The notes: generated by a model from the letters alone, not told the origin. Shown: positions 38,885 through 47,612, counted from the first letter of the stretch. The stretch: 64,000 nucleotides of DNA from Aeromicrobium yanjiei (GCF_009649075.1 NZ_CP045737.1:2480001-2544000), one strand, 5' to 3'. Numbers and translations: made by a program.

Positions 38885-40927
38885 TCAAACAGGTTTCGAC
38901 AGGGAAACGGCCGCTCGCGCGGTGCGGAGCGGCTCGATGGCTCTTTGTACCCCGTCGTCGGCAAAGAACGCATCGAGATCGACCGGCAGCGGGATCCGCC
39001 AGTTCGGGTACTCGTCGACCGTGCCCGGGAGGTTCGGCTGTCGCAGCTCCCCCACCACGTCGCTCGGCGAGCTGAGCACCAGGCTCGAGGCCGCGCGGGC
39101 GATCACGGCGTGCAGGCCGACGACGATGCTGGCCGTGTCGTCCTCGTCGAACGGCACCTGCTCGGCACGCAGCAGGTCCAGCAGCGCGGCCTTGTCGTCG
39201 GCGGCCTTCGCGTAGGCCTCGTCCTCGGGGCCGTCGAGCAGGTCGAGCGACGCCCGCAGTCGTACGTGCTCGGCGTTCAGCCAGCCGCTGGCGGTCGGCA
39301 GGTCGTGTGTCGTGATGCTGGCCATCGCCTCGACCGGCCAGTCCGCAGGACGGTCGTGCGGCTGCCCGGGGGCGTCCCAGTCGCGCTCGAACCACAGCAC
39401 GGCCGAGCTGAGGATGCCCCGGCGGTGCATGGTCTCGGTGACCACGTCCTCGACCGTCCCGAGGTCCTCGCCGACCACGATCGCGCCGGCACGCTGCGCC
39501 TCGAGCATCAGGACGCCCACCATCGCGTCGGGGTCGTAGTGCACGTACGCGCCGCGGTGCGCGGGCTCTCCCGGCGGGATCCACCACAGCCGCCACAGTC
39601 CCGCTATGTGGTCCACACGGATCCCGTCGGCGTGCCGCAGCACGCTGCGGACCACGTCACGGAAGGGGGCGTAGCCGGACTCCGCGAGCGCCTGCGGCTT
39701 CCACGGCGGCAGGCCCCAGTCCTGGCCGAGCTCGTTGAACGCGTCCGCGGGGCATCCCACCCGGACGACCGGCGCGAAGTCGTCGCGGTGCGACCAGGTG
39801 TCGGGGCCACCCGCGCTGACCCCGACGGGGAGGTCGTGGACGATGCCGACCGGCATGCCGGCCGCACGGGCCTCGTCGCGTGCCGCGTCGAGCTGCTCGC
39901 GGCACAGCAGCTGGAGCCAGGCGTGGAACGCGATGCGGTCGGCCAGGTCTACCTGCACCTGACGGACGGCCTCGCTGGTCGGGTCCTGGAGCGAGGCGGG
40001 CCAGTCCCGCCAGTCGCCGCCGTGCCGCTCGGCGATCGCCGAGAACGTCGCGAAGGCCTCGAGCTCGGCATCGTGCGTGCTGCGGCGCTCCTCCTCGGGG
40101 CGGTGCGGCCACAGGATGTCGAGGGCGGCGAGCTTGGCGTCCCAGACGGCGTCATGGTCGATCAGCTCGCCCAGCTCGGGGGCGAGCGCGTCGACCTGTG
40201 CGCGCACGTCGTCGCCGGCCGCCGCGTACGCCGCGGTGTCGGCGAGGCGCAGGTAGAGCGGGTTGGCGAACCGCCGGCTCGACGGCGAGTAGGGCGATCT
40301 CTGGATCGGGTGCGTCGGGCTCACGGCCTGCACCGGGTTGACCAGCAGCACGCCGGCGCCCTGCTCACGGCCTGCACGCCGGGCCATCTCGGCGAGGTCG
40401 CCGAAGTCACCCATGCCCCAGGAGTGCGTCGAGTGCAGGGCGTACAGCTGCAGCATCCAGCCCCACGTGCGTGGCACGTCGGGCATGCGCTCGGGCACGA
40501 CCAGCAGCGTCACGTCCTGGGTGTCCGTGACGATGCGGTGATAGCCCAGCGGCAGGTCGTCCGGGACCGATCCCACCTCGCGCGTCGTCCCGTCCTCCAG
40601 CACGAGGCGTGCCGGACCGGGGAGCTCGCGCCCGCTGCCCTCGACCACCACGACCGTCGGCGGCAGGTCGGTCGTGTCGGCGGCGCGCCGGGCCTCGGCC
40701 AGGGCGCTCGTCACGGCCTCGGGGGTCGACGCGTCGACGCCGAGCATCTTCAGGACGGCCACGACGACGGGCGCGTCGACGTGCACCTGGGAGCGGTCGG
40801 AGCCTTCGTAGGACACGCCCACACCGTGCAACGTGGCGAGCTCGGAAAGGTCAGGGGAAGGGAGCTGTGGTGACACGCCACCAGCATTGCGGACCGGTCC
40901 TGACGACGCCATCTCAGCGGTCGTCAC
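38885..40927 (-). CDS. malQ: 4-alpha-glucanotransferase MalQ
   Basis: GH77 disproportionating enzyme of 680 residues that transfers glucan segments between maltodextrins and releases glucose. Actinobacterial-type N-terminal extension (about 1-160) precedes the barrel: SWGMGDFGDLAEMARRAG, SPYSPSSRRFANPLYLRL, nucleophile in ADGIRVDHIAGLWRLWWIPP and acid/base in GAIVVGEDLGTVEDVV, ending GTVDEYPNWRIPLPVDLD. It begins the malQ-treX-treY-treZ run, nine bases before treX. GTG 40927 gives the longest form; ATG 40912 is an alternative. It recycles short oligomers left by debranching. Confidence 0.96.
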   Translation of the reverse strand: MTTAEMASSGPVRNAGGVSPQLPSPDLSELATLHGVGVSYEGSDRSQVHVDAPVVVAVLKMLGVDASTPEAVTSALAEARRAADTTDLPPTVVVVEGSGRELPGPARLVLEDGTTREVGSVPDDLPLGYHRIVTDTQDVTLLVVPERMPDVPRTWGWMLQLYALHSTHSWGMGDFGDLAEMARRAGREQGAGVLLVNPVQAVSPTHPIQRSPYSPSSRRFANPLYLRLADTAAYAAAGDDVRAQVDALAPELGELIDHDAVWDAKLAALDILWPHRPEEERRSTHDAELEAFATFSAIAERHGGDWRDWPASLQDPTSEAVRQVQVDLADRIAFHAWLQLLCREQLDAARDEARAAGMPVGIVHDLPVGVSAGGPDTWSHRDDFAPVVRVGCPADAFNELGQDWGLPPWKPQALAESGYAPFRDVVRSVLRHADGIRVDHIAGLWRLWWIPPGEPAHRGAYVHYDPDAMVGVLMLEAQRAGAIVVGEDLGTVEDVVTETMHRRGILSSAVLWFERDWDAPGQPHDRPADWPVEAMASITTHDLPTASGWLNAEHVRLRASLDLLDGPEDEAYAKAADDKAALLDLLRAEQVPFDEDDTASIVVGLHAVIARAASSLVLSSPSDVVGELRQPNLPGTVDEYPNWRIPLPVDLDAFFADDGVQRAIEPLRTARAAVSLSKPV

Positions 40928-40936
40928 GCCGGCCCG

Positions 40937-41104
40937 TCAGGAGTCGCACGCGCGATATCCCAGGGCGCCTGCGGCGATGCCGAGCGCTGCGAGCGTCAGG
41001 CCCACCTGCCACTCGGCCAGGATCAGGAAGACCAGGCCGATGAGGGCCACCGCGACGCCGAGGAGGGTGATCAGGACAGCAGTTTGCACATCGAGCTTCG
41101 GCAC
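40937..41104 (-). CDS. small two-helix membrane protein
   Basis: Unrecognised 55-residue protein with two hydrophobic segments: QTAVLITLLGVAVALIGLVF and VGLTLAALGIAAGALGYRAC. Codon third positions are almost all G or C, as in its neighbours, and the reading ends with TGA nine bases before the malQ start, so it may lead the malQ operon. GTG 41104 is preceded directly by GGGGGA; a second GTG five codons on (41089) is possible. Similar DUF-type two-helix small proteins are common in actinobacteria, but no function is known. Confidence 0.55.
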   Translation of the reverse strand: MPKLDVQTAVLITLLGVAVALIGLVFLILAEWQVGLTLAALGIAAGALGYRACDS

Positions 41105-41204
41105 TCCCCCAATCTAGGCAACGGCCACAAGGTCCCCAGATGCGGAGGTCCTTGTTTGCCGGCTCGCCGTACGGGTACGCCCGGCCAGACAGGGAGGAAA
41201 CACC

Positions 41205-41783
41205 ATGGACACTTTGAAGGACTTCGATTGGTGGGTCTGGGCCCTCATTGCGCTCGCGATCATCGCGATCATCGCAGTGGGCGTCATGATGGCCAAGCGA
41301 GCCGAGGTGAAGCGCAAGGCGGCTCGCCGCGAGCAGGCCTCGAGCATCCGTCACGAGGCGCGCGATGTCGAGATCGAGGCCCGGCGCAAGGAGGCCGACG
41401 CCGCGGCGATCCGCGCGGAGGCCGAGCAGGCCCGCGTCGAGGCCGAGGCCAAGGAGCGCGCCGCCCAGGAGCGTGAGCACGAGGCTTCCAAGGTCCGCAG
41501 CCACGTCGACGAGCGCCTCGCCGAGGCCGATCGCCTCGATCCCGACGGCACGGCCAAGGCCGACGACGGGCACAGCCGCACCGCCGGACGCGGTGACGAG
41601 CGGACGACGGGCAGCACCGACGCCAGGAGCGCGTACGTCGCAGGTCGTGAGGACGAGCGCGCCGCCGGCACCGACACCGGGCACGGCTCGCACGTCGACC
41701 GCGCGGCGGCCGAGGGTCAGGTCGAGGGCGGGACCTCCGACCGTCCCACCCACGTCGCCCCAACGGACGACGACCGCCGCTGA
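41205..41783 (+). CDS. single-pass membrane protein with charged coiled coil
   Basis: Unrecognised protein of 192 residues. An N-terminal membrane helix (WWVWALIALAIIAIIAVGVM, about 9-29) is followed by a highly charged coiled coil (about 30-115; RRKEADAAAIRAEAEQARVE) and a disordered tail rich in Asp, Arg, Gly and Thr. The ribosome site is AGGGAGGA before ATG. Such proteins occur widely in Nocardioidaceae-like genomes as hypothetical proteins. It shares composition with the coiled-coil proteins at 16023-17195 and 52331-53521, which may reflect only low complexity. Confidence 0.75.
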   Translation: MDTLKDFDWWVWALIALAIIAIIAVGVMMAKRAEVKRKAARREQASSIRHEARDVEIEARRKEADAAAIRAEAEQARVEAEAKERAAQEREHEASKVRSHVDERLAEADRLDPDGTAKADDGHSRTAGRGDERTTGSTDARSAYVAGREDERAAGTDTGHGSHVDRAAAEGQVEGGTSDRPTHVAPTDDDRR

Positions 41784-41794
41784 TCCCCACTCCC

Positions 41795-41855
41795 GCTGGG
41801 CCTGACGTCTCTGCAGACACGCCGACCGCGTGTCGGCAGAGACGTCAGGCCCAGC
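41795..41855. terminator. perfect 20-bp palindrome between convergent genes
   Basis: GCTGGGCCTGACGTCTCTGC (41795-41814) is perfectly mirrored at 41836-41855, with an inner six-base pair (GACACG/CGTGTC). It lies between the coiled-coil membrane protein and the enoyl-CoA hydratase stops and most likely terminates both transcripts. Confidence 0.85.
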
Positions 41856-41867
41856 GTCGGTGAGGGG

Positions 41868-42647
41868 TCAGCTGCCGGTGAAGGTGGCCTTGCCGGGGCC
41901 GTTCTGGACGAAGGAATCCATGCCGGCCTGGCGGTCGTCCGTCGCGAACAGGCCGGCGAACTCGACCCGCTCGATCTCGAGCCCGGTCTGCAGGTCCACC
42001 TCGAGACCCCGGTCGACGGCGCTCTTGGCCGCACGCAGCGCGAGTGCCGGTCCGCCGACGAACTGGGCGGCCCACTCGACTGCCTTCGCGTAGACCTTGT
42101 CGGCAGGGTGGACCTGGTCGACCAGGCCGATCGCGAGCGCCTCCTGCGCGTCCACGAACCGTCCGCTGAAGATGAGCTCCTTGGCCTTGGCCGGGCCGAT
42201 CAGGCGGGACAGCCGCTGGGTGCCGCCCGCGCCGGGGATGATGCCCAGCAGGATCTCGGGCTGGCCGAGCTTGGCGTTGTCGGCCGCGAAACGCACGTCC
42301 GTGGACAGCGCGACCTCACAGCCGCCGCCCAGCGCGAAGCCGGTGATGGCCGAGACCGTGGGCTTGCCGATCGCCGCGATGTCGCGGGTGAACGCCTGCA
42401 GCAGGTGGGACCGACGGACCATCTCCGTGTACGTCAGGGTGGCCATCTCCTTGACGTCGGCGCCGGCGGCGAAGACCCGCTCCCCGCCGTGGACGACGAC
42501 CGCGGCGACGTCGTCGCGGGAGTCGGCCTCCTTCGCCGCCACCGAGAGCTCGTCCTGCACCTGGGCGCTGATCGCGTTCATCTTGGGCCGGTCGAGCCGG
42601 ATCGTCCCCACCCCGTCGCTGACCTCGAGTCGCACGAACTCTCCCAC
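41868..42647 (-). CDS. enoyl-CoA hydratase/isomerase (crotonase family)
   Basis: Crotonase-fold enzyme of 259 residues that hydrates trans-2-enoyl-CoA. Oxyanion-hole motifs are GGERVFAAGADVKEMATL and ALGGGCEVALSTDVRFA; the two catalytic glutamates are in GGCEVAL and QPEILLGIIPGAGGTQRL, as in active short-chain hydratases. GTG 42647 has a perfect AGGAGG five bases ahead. Single gene; it probably serves beta-oxidation or the crotonyl-CoA step of the acyl-CoA genes 6 kb downstream, but does not share their inverted-repeat operator. Confidence 0.94.
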   Translation of the reverse strand: MGEFVRLEVSDGVGTIRLDRPKMNAISAQVQDELSVAAKEADSRDDVAAVVVHGGERVFAAGADVKEMATLTYTEMVRRSHLLQAFTRDIAAIGKPTVSAITGFALGGGCEVALSTDVRFAADNAKLGQPEILLGIIPGAGGTQRLSRLIGPAKAKELIFSGRFVDAQEALAIGLVDQVHPADKVYAKAVEWAAQFVGGPALALRAAKSAVDRGLEVDLQTGLEIERVEFAGLFATDDRQAGMDSFVQNGPGKATFTGS

Positions 42648-42715
42648 GATGTCCTCCTGACACTCATCGACGCCCGCGGCGGACGCCTTCGCCGTCGAGC
42701 ATAGGGGCGCGCCCG

Positions 42716-42768
42716 GGCGGTGCGCCCGCGTCCACCTCGGCGGTCGACGTGGACGCCCGCGCACCGCC
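42716..42768 (-). terminator. hairpin with 20-bp arms after the DUF membrane gene
   Basis: GGCGGTGCGCCCGCGTCCAC at 42716-42735 pairs with 42749-42768 except for two central mismatches, with a 13-base loop. It lies about 15 bases beyond the stop of the minus-strand gene ending at 42783. Confidence 0.75.
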
Positions 42769-42782
42769 GCCGGGGCCGGGGT

Positions 42783-43229
42783 TCAGGCGACCTGGCCGGC
42801 GAACACGCAGTACGAGAAGAAGGCCACGCCCAGCACCATGCCGACGTGGCCGAGCAGCGAGAGGAACGGGCCCCGTGCCCAGCTGTCGTCGGTCGCCGCG
42901 GCGGCGTGCCGCCCACTCGCGGGGAGCCAGCGGGCGAGGATCAACAGTCCGATGAGCGCCTCGAGCGACCAGACGGCGACGGCCAGCACGCCGAAGGTCT
43001 CCGCGGGCGAGGACAGGTAGTAGGCACCGACCGCGAGCATCGCCACGCCGACGACCGTGTGCGCGTTGACCAGCCCGTCGGAGACCTGCGCGTGACCGGC
43101 CTGCGCCTCGTTGGCATGCAGGCGCAGCCTGGTCAGCAGCACCACGACGGCCGCCAGCGCGAGCAGCATCCACAGGACATTCTCGATCTCCACGGGGGCA
43201 TAGTGGCACAGGTCACACCCGCTGACCAT
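42783..43229 (-). CDS. four-helix membrane protein of unknown function
   Basis: Integral membrane protein of 148 residues. Segments ENVLWMLLALAAVVVLLTRL, HTVVGVAMLAVGAYYLSS, GVLAVAVWSLEALIGLLILA and FLSLLGHVGMVLGVAFFSYC are likely membrane helices. A CDLC motif close to the N-terminus is present only if ATG 43229 is used; GTG 43193 (starting VEIENVLW) would remove it and looks equally natural. Not recognised. Possibly related to small respiratory or DUF families, but no residue supports an assignment. Confidence 0.65.
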   Translation of the reverse strand: MVSGCDLCHYAPVEIENVLWMLLALAAVVVLLTRLRLHANEAQAGHAQVSDGLVNAHTVVGVAMLAVGAYYLSSPAETFGVLAVAVWSLEALIGLLILARWLPASGRHAAAATDDSWARGPFLSLLGHVGMVLGVAFFSYCVFAGQVA

Positions 43230-43256
43230 CCCTTCGCCCGGCGGACGCCCCGGGCG

Positions 43257-43718
43257 CTACGCGTCGTCGGAGATGTCGGCGACCTGCGCATCGAGCACCC
43301 GGACGACGTCCGCGGCATCCACCGTCATCGCGACGCCGTGGGCACCGGCCCCCAGCGAGATCCGACCGGTCACCGACGCGTCGACGACGACCGGCCACGG
43401 GGTCGTCGAGCCGAACGGGGTGATCGTGCCCCGCTCGTAGCCCGTGGCCGCGAGCGCACCGGCGGCGTCCGGCATCGAGAGCCGGGACGTGCCGAGGACG
43501 GCTCGCAGCTTGGGCCACGAGAACGTCCGGTCGCCCGGCACCAGCACCAGCACGACGTCGTCGTCGGCCCGGCGCACGACCAGCGTCTTGACGATCTCGC
43601 GCGGCTCGACCCCGCGCGATGCTGCCGCCTCGGCGAGGGACGCCACCGGTCCGTGGCGGGTGATCTCGTAGTCGATCCCGGACGCCTCGACGGCCGCCAC
43701 GGCACGTTGCTCGCTCAC
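43257..43718 (-). CDS. YbaK/EbsC-type aminoacyl-tRNA deacylase
   Basis: Small cytoplasmic protein of 153 residues of the YbaK/ProX family, which hydrolyse mischarged Cys- or Ala-tRNA(Pro). It shows the GIDYEITRHGPVASLAEAAA N-terminal fold, EIVKTLVVRRADDDVVLVLV with the conserved lysine, and GYERGTITPFGSTTPWPVVV, the G-x-x-x-P motif of the active site, then RISLGAGAHGVAMTVDAADV. GTG 43718 gives the family length. Divergent from the Nudix gene with a 49-bp shared promoter region. Confidence 0.92.
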   Translation of the reverse strand: MSEQRAVAAVEASGIDYEITRHGPVASLAEAAASRGVEPREIVKTLVVRRADDDVVLVLVPGDRTFSWPKLRAVLGTSRLSMPDAAGALAATGYERGTITPFGSTTPWPVVVDASVTGRISLGAGAHGVAMTVDAADVVRVLDAQVADISDDA

Positions 43719-43767
43719 CCGTCGAGCGTACGCGCCACGGCCGGGCGCGGCCGGATAACCTGAAGGC

Positions 43768-44628
43768 ATGACCGTCACCCTGCGCGACGACGACCTCTCC
43801 CTCGTGCCCACCACAGGCTCCGACGAGTTCACCGGCTTCGCGATCGTCCTGGCCGACGAGCGCGTCGGCACGGTCGCCCTCCGCTCCGAGGGCCGGGGCA
43901 TCGCCTCGATCCGGTGGAACTCGAGCATCCAGCAGCCGTTCGTGGTGGGCCGCGCGCTGCGGCTCGCGGCCGAGCACGCGTTCACGACGCTCGGTGTCGG
44001 CCGGATCGAGGTCCGCCTGCCGCTCGACGACGCGCCGCAGATCCGGGCGGCGTCCCTCAGCGGGATGCGACGCGAGGGGGTCATCCGCCTGCCCGGGGAC
44101 CGCGCGGACGAGGTCCTCATGGCGCGGCTGGCCGACGACCCGCCAGCCTCCAGCAAGGAAGGCTTCACCGCGATCCTCAACGCGGGACTGCCGACCAAGC
44201 GCGTGATCAGCCAAGGCCTGCTGCGTGACGAGCAGGGCCGGGTCCTGCTGTGCGAGCTGACCTACAAGCGCGAGTGGGACCTGCCCGGCGGGGTCGTCGA
44301 GGTGGGCGAGCCGCCTGCGCTCGGCCTCGTGCGCGAGCTGGAGGAGGAGCTGGGCATCACGGCCGAGGTCCGCGGGCTGCTCACGGTCAACTGGCTGCCG
44401 GCGTGGCGGGGCTGGGACGACGCCTGCATCTTCTTGTTCGACCTCGGCGTGGTCGACGGCTCGATCACCGAGGGCATGACGCTGCAGGCCTCGGAGATCA
44501 AGTCGGTCACGTGGTGCGAACCGGCGACCGTCCGCGAGCGAGCGACCGCCGCCGCGATCGAGCTGCTCGAGGCCGTCGAGTCCGGCAGCCTGCCCACCTA
44601 CCGCGAGGCGCCCAAGGCCGCGGAGTAG
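43768..44628 (+). CDS. GNAT-like plus Nudix hydrolase fusion
   Basis: Protein of 286 residues. The N-terminal half (about 1-115) resembles a RimJ/RimL-type acetyltransferase domain (SIRWNSSIQQPFVVGRALRL, HAFTTLGVGRIEVRLP), though the usual acetyl-CoA loop is poorly preserved. The C-terminal half is a Nudix hydrolase with a full Nudix box at about residues 174-197: GGVVEVGEPPALGLVRELEEELGI. Substrate unknown; could be nucleotide diphosphates. TAACCT ends only six bases before the ATG, with GAAGG close by, so transcription may start at or near the start codon. It ends three bases from a convergent lipoprotein gene. Confidence 0.85.
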   Translation: MTVTLRDDDLSLVPTTGSDEFTGFAIVLADERVGTVALRSEGRGIASIRWNSSIQQPFVVGRALRLAAEHAFTTLGVGRIEVRLPLDDAPQIRAASLSGMRREGVIRLPGDRADEVLMARLADDPPASSKEGFTAILNAGLPTKRVISQGLLRDEQGRVLLCELTYKREWDLPGGVVEVGEPPALGLVRELEEELGITAEVRGLLTVNWLPAWRGWDDACIFLFDLGVVDGSITEGMTLQASEIKSVTWCEPATVRERATAAAIELLEAVESGSLPTYREAPKAAE

Positions 44629-44631
44629 CGG

Positions 44632-45603
44632 TCAGGGGCTCGCGGTGCCGGCGGCGTCCGCGCTGACCACCCCGCCGTACTGTCCCAGCGCGCGCGGCTT
44701 GCCCGTTCCGCCGGGGATGTAGAGCAGCACCTGGTGGTAGTAGTTGAGCTTGCCCGATCCGGCGATGCCCGAGGCGAGGAACGCCTGCTGCGGGGTCCCC
44801 TCGGGCCACGTGATGGTCAGGCCCTCCTTCACGTCGTACGTGTCGGAGCGCAGCAGCGTCACGAACGCCAACGCTCCCCCGTCCGCGGTCCGCAGCGCGT
44901 ATCGCACGTCGTCCGCGCCCCACGTCTGGGAGAACGTGACGCCCTTGAGGGAGCCGTTGGTCTGTGCTGCCGAGCGCATCTGCTCGATGAACGAGTCGCT
45001 GACGATCCTGCTCGCCTCGGGCGCCTTCGGATCGGACAGCACCTTCACGTAGGCGGCCGCCGCGTCCTGCACGGACATCGACATGCCGACGCCGTCCTTC
45101 GGCTTGACCGTGACGGGGGCGCCGGACTCCCGCCGGATCTGCGGCAACGTGGTGCCGTCGAGGATCTCGGGGGACGCGCTCAGGAGCCACGGGTCGACCG
45201 AGGACTCACGCTCGAAGATCTGGACCCGGCTGACGCCCGCGTCGGGGTCGCGCACCACCGCGAAGAACCAGAGCGGGTACGCGCCGAAGCGCGGGGTCAG
45301 CACCTGCGTGACCTCGACTGCGGACGTGTCGGTCTTCTGGGTCCTGGCCAGCCGCTGGGAGACCTCGAACGAGCCCGAGTCGATCGCGAGCACCGGACCG
45401 GTCTCCACGGTCGACAGCGGCTTGGCGTCCAGCAGCTCGATCGCGGTGTTGCGCACCTCGCGGTAGCGGTCGAAGATCCGGGCGACCTCGGTCTCGCGGG
45501 CCGCGGTCTTCTCGATCCTGGCCTCGCTGCGCTGGTGCGGCACCGCACATGCTGCCAGGGACAGGACGCAGACCAGGGCCGACACCCCGCGCAGCTGCCT
45601 CAT
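44632..45603 (-). CDS. putative lipoprotein of unknown function
   Basis: Secreted protein of 323 residues with lipobox LAAC (Cys19). The mature region contains two similar alpha/beta halves reminiscent of lipoproteins with nuclear-transport-factor-like folds (DAAAAYVKVLSDPKAPEASR; TYDVKEGLTITWPEGTPQQA), but no family could be named. It overlaps the upstream membrane protein gene by four bases (ATGA), so the pair is coexpressed and may form a cell-envelope unit. No catalytic motif visible. Confidence 0.75.
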   Translation of the reverse strand: MRQLRGVSALVCVLSLAACAVPHQRSEARIEKTAARETEVARIFDRYREVRNTAIELLDAKPLSTVETGPVLAIDSGSFEVSQRLARTQKTDTSAVEVTQVLTPRFGAYPLWFFAVVRDPDAGVSRVQIFERESSVDPWLLSASPEILDGTTLPQIRRESGAPVTVKPKDGVGMSMSVQDAAAAYVKVLSDPKAPEASRIVSDSFIEQMRSAAQTNGSLKGVTFSQTWGADDVRYALRTADGGALAFVTLLRSDTYDVKEGLTITWPEGTPQQAFLASGIAGSGKLNYYHQVLLYIPGGTGKPRALGQYGGVVSADAAGTASP

Positions 45604-46469
45604 CTGCTCTCCCCCTCGTCCACGACCTCGAACTCGTCCAGCTGGTCCTCGCCGACCTCGTGCTCGACGCCGTCCTCGTCCACGTAGACGTACACGACCT
45701 GCGGCTCCGGCTGCGGGTCCGGCTTCGACTCGGGCGCGGGCTCCTCGACCTCCGCCACGACCTCGAGGGCCCTCGCCTCGTCCGCAGAGATCTCGTGCTC
45801 GACGCCGTCCTCGTCGACGTACACGTAGACGATCTCCTCGACGACGTCCTCCTCCGGGTCGTCCTCGTCATCCACACCGTCGCCGCGGCGCACGAGGACG
45901 CCGATCCACGCGACACCGAGGCCCAGCAGGAGCAGGGCCAGGCCCTTGGCGAACCCACCCTTCACGCCGTACGCCACCGTGACCTCGAGCCCGGACAGAT
46001 TGGACGAACCGACCGACAAGATCGCGAGCGAGACGGTCTGGTCCGGCAGCTGCGTGCTGATGCTGGCACCACCCAGGCCGGCCGAGCTGTCGATCCACCA
46101 GTCGAGGGCCGTCGGCGCGCCGGGCAGGTTGGGCCTGCCGTCCACCGACCGCGTCGTGATGTCCCAGGGGCGCTTGAAGTCGGTGACCTCGAGCCGCTTG
46201 GTGCGGCGTACGTAGTCACGGACGTCGACCGAGTTGGCCAGGCCCACGAAGACCGGCTTGCGGACCGGGACCTCGGCGAGCACGTCGAGCTGCACGTCGG
46301 CCCAGCTGATCACGCGGGGCGTCGTGACGACCGCCGCGTCATCGGTCTCGATGAGGTGCGGCCCGGTGGAGAACCGGCTGTCGGGTCCCAGCACGACCAT
46401 GACGGCCGCGCCGAGGAGGGCCAGGAGCACACCGAGGACGGACAGGGCCCAGCCGCACCTCGTCCGCAT
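45600..46469 (-). CDS. two-pass membrane protein with duplicated YVYVDEDGVEHE motif
   Basis: Protein of 289 residues. Membrane helix near the N-terminus (ALSVLGVLLALLGAAVMVVL), an extracytoplasmic domain of about 150 residues, a second helix (GLALLLLGLGVAWIGVLV), and an acidic cytoplasmic tail holding two copies of VYVYVDEDGVEHE, separated by a proline-rich spacer. ATG 46469 is preferred: GAGGGGGAG stands five bases ahead, whereas GTG 46475 is too close to it. Partner of the lipoprotein downstream. Function unknown; the acidic repeats could bind a basic partner or metal. Confidence 0.75.
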   Translation of the reverse strand: MRTRCGWALSVLGVLLALLGAAVMVVLGPDSRFSTGPHLIETDDAAVVTTPRVISWADVQLDVLAEVPVRKPVFVGLANSVDVRDYVRRTKRLEVTDFKRPWDITTRSVDGRPNLPGAPTALDWWIDSSAGLGGASISTQLPDQTVSLAILSVGSSNLSGLEVTVAYGVKGGFAKGLALLLLGLGVAWIGVLVRRGDGVDDEDDPEEDVVEEIVYVYVDEDGVEHEISADEARALEVVAEVEEPAPESKPDPQPEPQVVYVYVDEDGVEHEVGEDQLDEFEVVDEGESR

Positions 46470-46613
46470 CGCCACTCCCCCTCGCGCCCTCAGGCGGGTA
46501 CGCCGCCCCGACCCTACCTCTCGGGATCGCCGAAACAGGTCAGGTTGCAGCGATGTCCGGCGGGTCGTGGTCGACCGGCCGGATCCGCCTGGCGAATGCG
46601 GCGGGGCGCCGAC

Positions 46614-47537
46614 TCAGAAGAGGGCAGTGGCCAGCGCGCGGCGGGCCGTCATGACGACCGGATCGGCGATGCCGACGACCGTGAACAGCTCGAGCAGCCG
46701 CTCGCGGACGGTCTCGCGGTCGTCGCCGGACGTGCGCTTGACCAGGTCGATCAGGCGCAGGAACGCGTCCTCCACGTTGCCGCCGCTGACGTCCAGGTCG
46801 GCCACGAGCATCTGTGCCTCGATGTCGTCCGGATCGTCCGCGGCAGCCTTGCGGGCCGCCTGCAGATCGGCGTTCTTGGTGCGCGAGAGCCACTTGACCC
46901 GGGCCAGACGCTCGGCGACCTCGACGTCGGCCGGATACTGCACGCGCAGCTTCTCGTACTCCGCCACCGCGGTGTCGAAGTCGCTCGCCATGAACGCCTC
47001 CTCGGCGGCGGCGAACCGCGGGTCCTCGGGCTCCTGCTCGGCCTCACCCTCGGCCGGGGCACCACCCACCGGCTGCGCACGCCCGGTCAGGCCGTTCTCC
47101 GCGGCGAGGCGGACGAGCTCGTCGAAGTAGCGACGCATCTCGGTCTCGTCGACCGCGCCCTGGAACAGCGGCACCGGCTGCCCCTTGACCAGGCCTGCCA
47201 CGAAGGGCACGCCCTGGACGTTGAGCGCCTGCGCGATCTGCGGGCTCGCGTCGACATCGACGCGAGCGAGCAGGATCTGGCCGGCGTACGAGTCCACGAC
47301 CCGGCCGAGCAGGTCGTTGAACGCCGCCCCCTGCGGGGCGCGCGAGGACCAGAGCCCGAGCACGACGACGTACGACATCGATCCCTCGAGGGCGACGGTC
47401 TGGAAGGTCCGCTCGTCGATGTCGACGACGTACGAGCCGCCGCCCGCGCCCGCTGCGCCGCCCGCGGCGGGCGAGGGACGGCTGGCAGGCTGCTTCAGCG
47501 CAGAGAGATCGATGGCACCGGGACGCGAGAAGGTCAT
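46614..47537 (-). CDS. YbbN-like thioredoxin-fold co-chaperone
   Basis: Protein of 307 residues with an N-terminal thioredoxin domain (about 35-140) and TPR-like helices behind it (about 160-300). The redox CxxC is replaced by WSSRAPQ (residues 63-69), so it is not an oxidoreductase; E. coli YbbN is likewise atypical and works as a chaperone helper. The cis-proline loop is kept (QGVPFVAGLVKGQPV). Its relative in M. tuberculosis (Rv1324) lies in the same neighbourhood with the thiolase and epimerase genes, as here. Confidence 0.92.
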   Translation of the reverse strand: MTFSRPGAIDLSALKQPASRPSPAAGGAAGAGGGSYVVDIDERTFQTVALEGSMSYVVVLGLWSSRAPQGAAFNDLLGRVVDSYAGQILLARVDVDASPQIAQALNVQGVPFVAGLVKGQPVPLFQGAVDETEMRRYFDELVRLAAENGLTGRAQPVGGAPAEGEAEQEPEDPRFAAAEEAFMASDFDTAVAEYEKLRVQYPADVEVAERLARVKWLSRTKNADLQAARKAAADDPDDIEAQMLVADLDVSGGNVEDAFLRLIDLVKRTSGDDRETVRERLLELFTVVGIADPVVMTARRALATALF

Positions 47538-47612
47538 GGCTCCATCATAGGAAGGTCGTCGACAGACGGTCAGGTGCCGTCCATCGGGCGCCCCGCATCG
47601 CCGACCGGCTGC

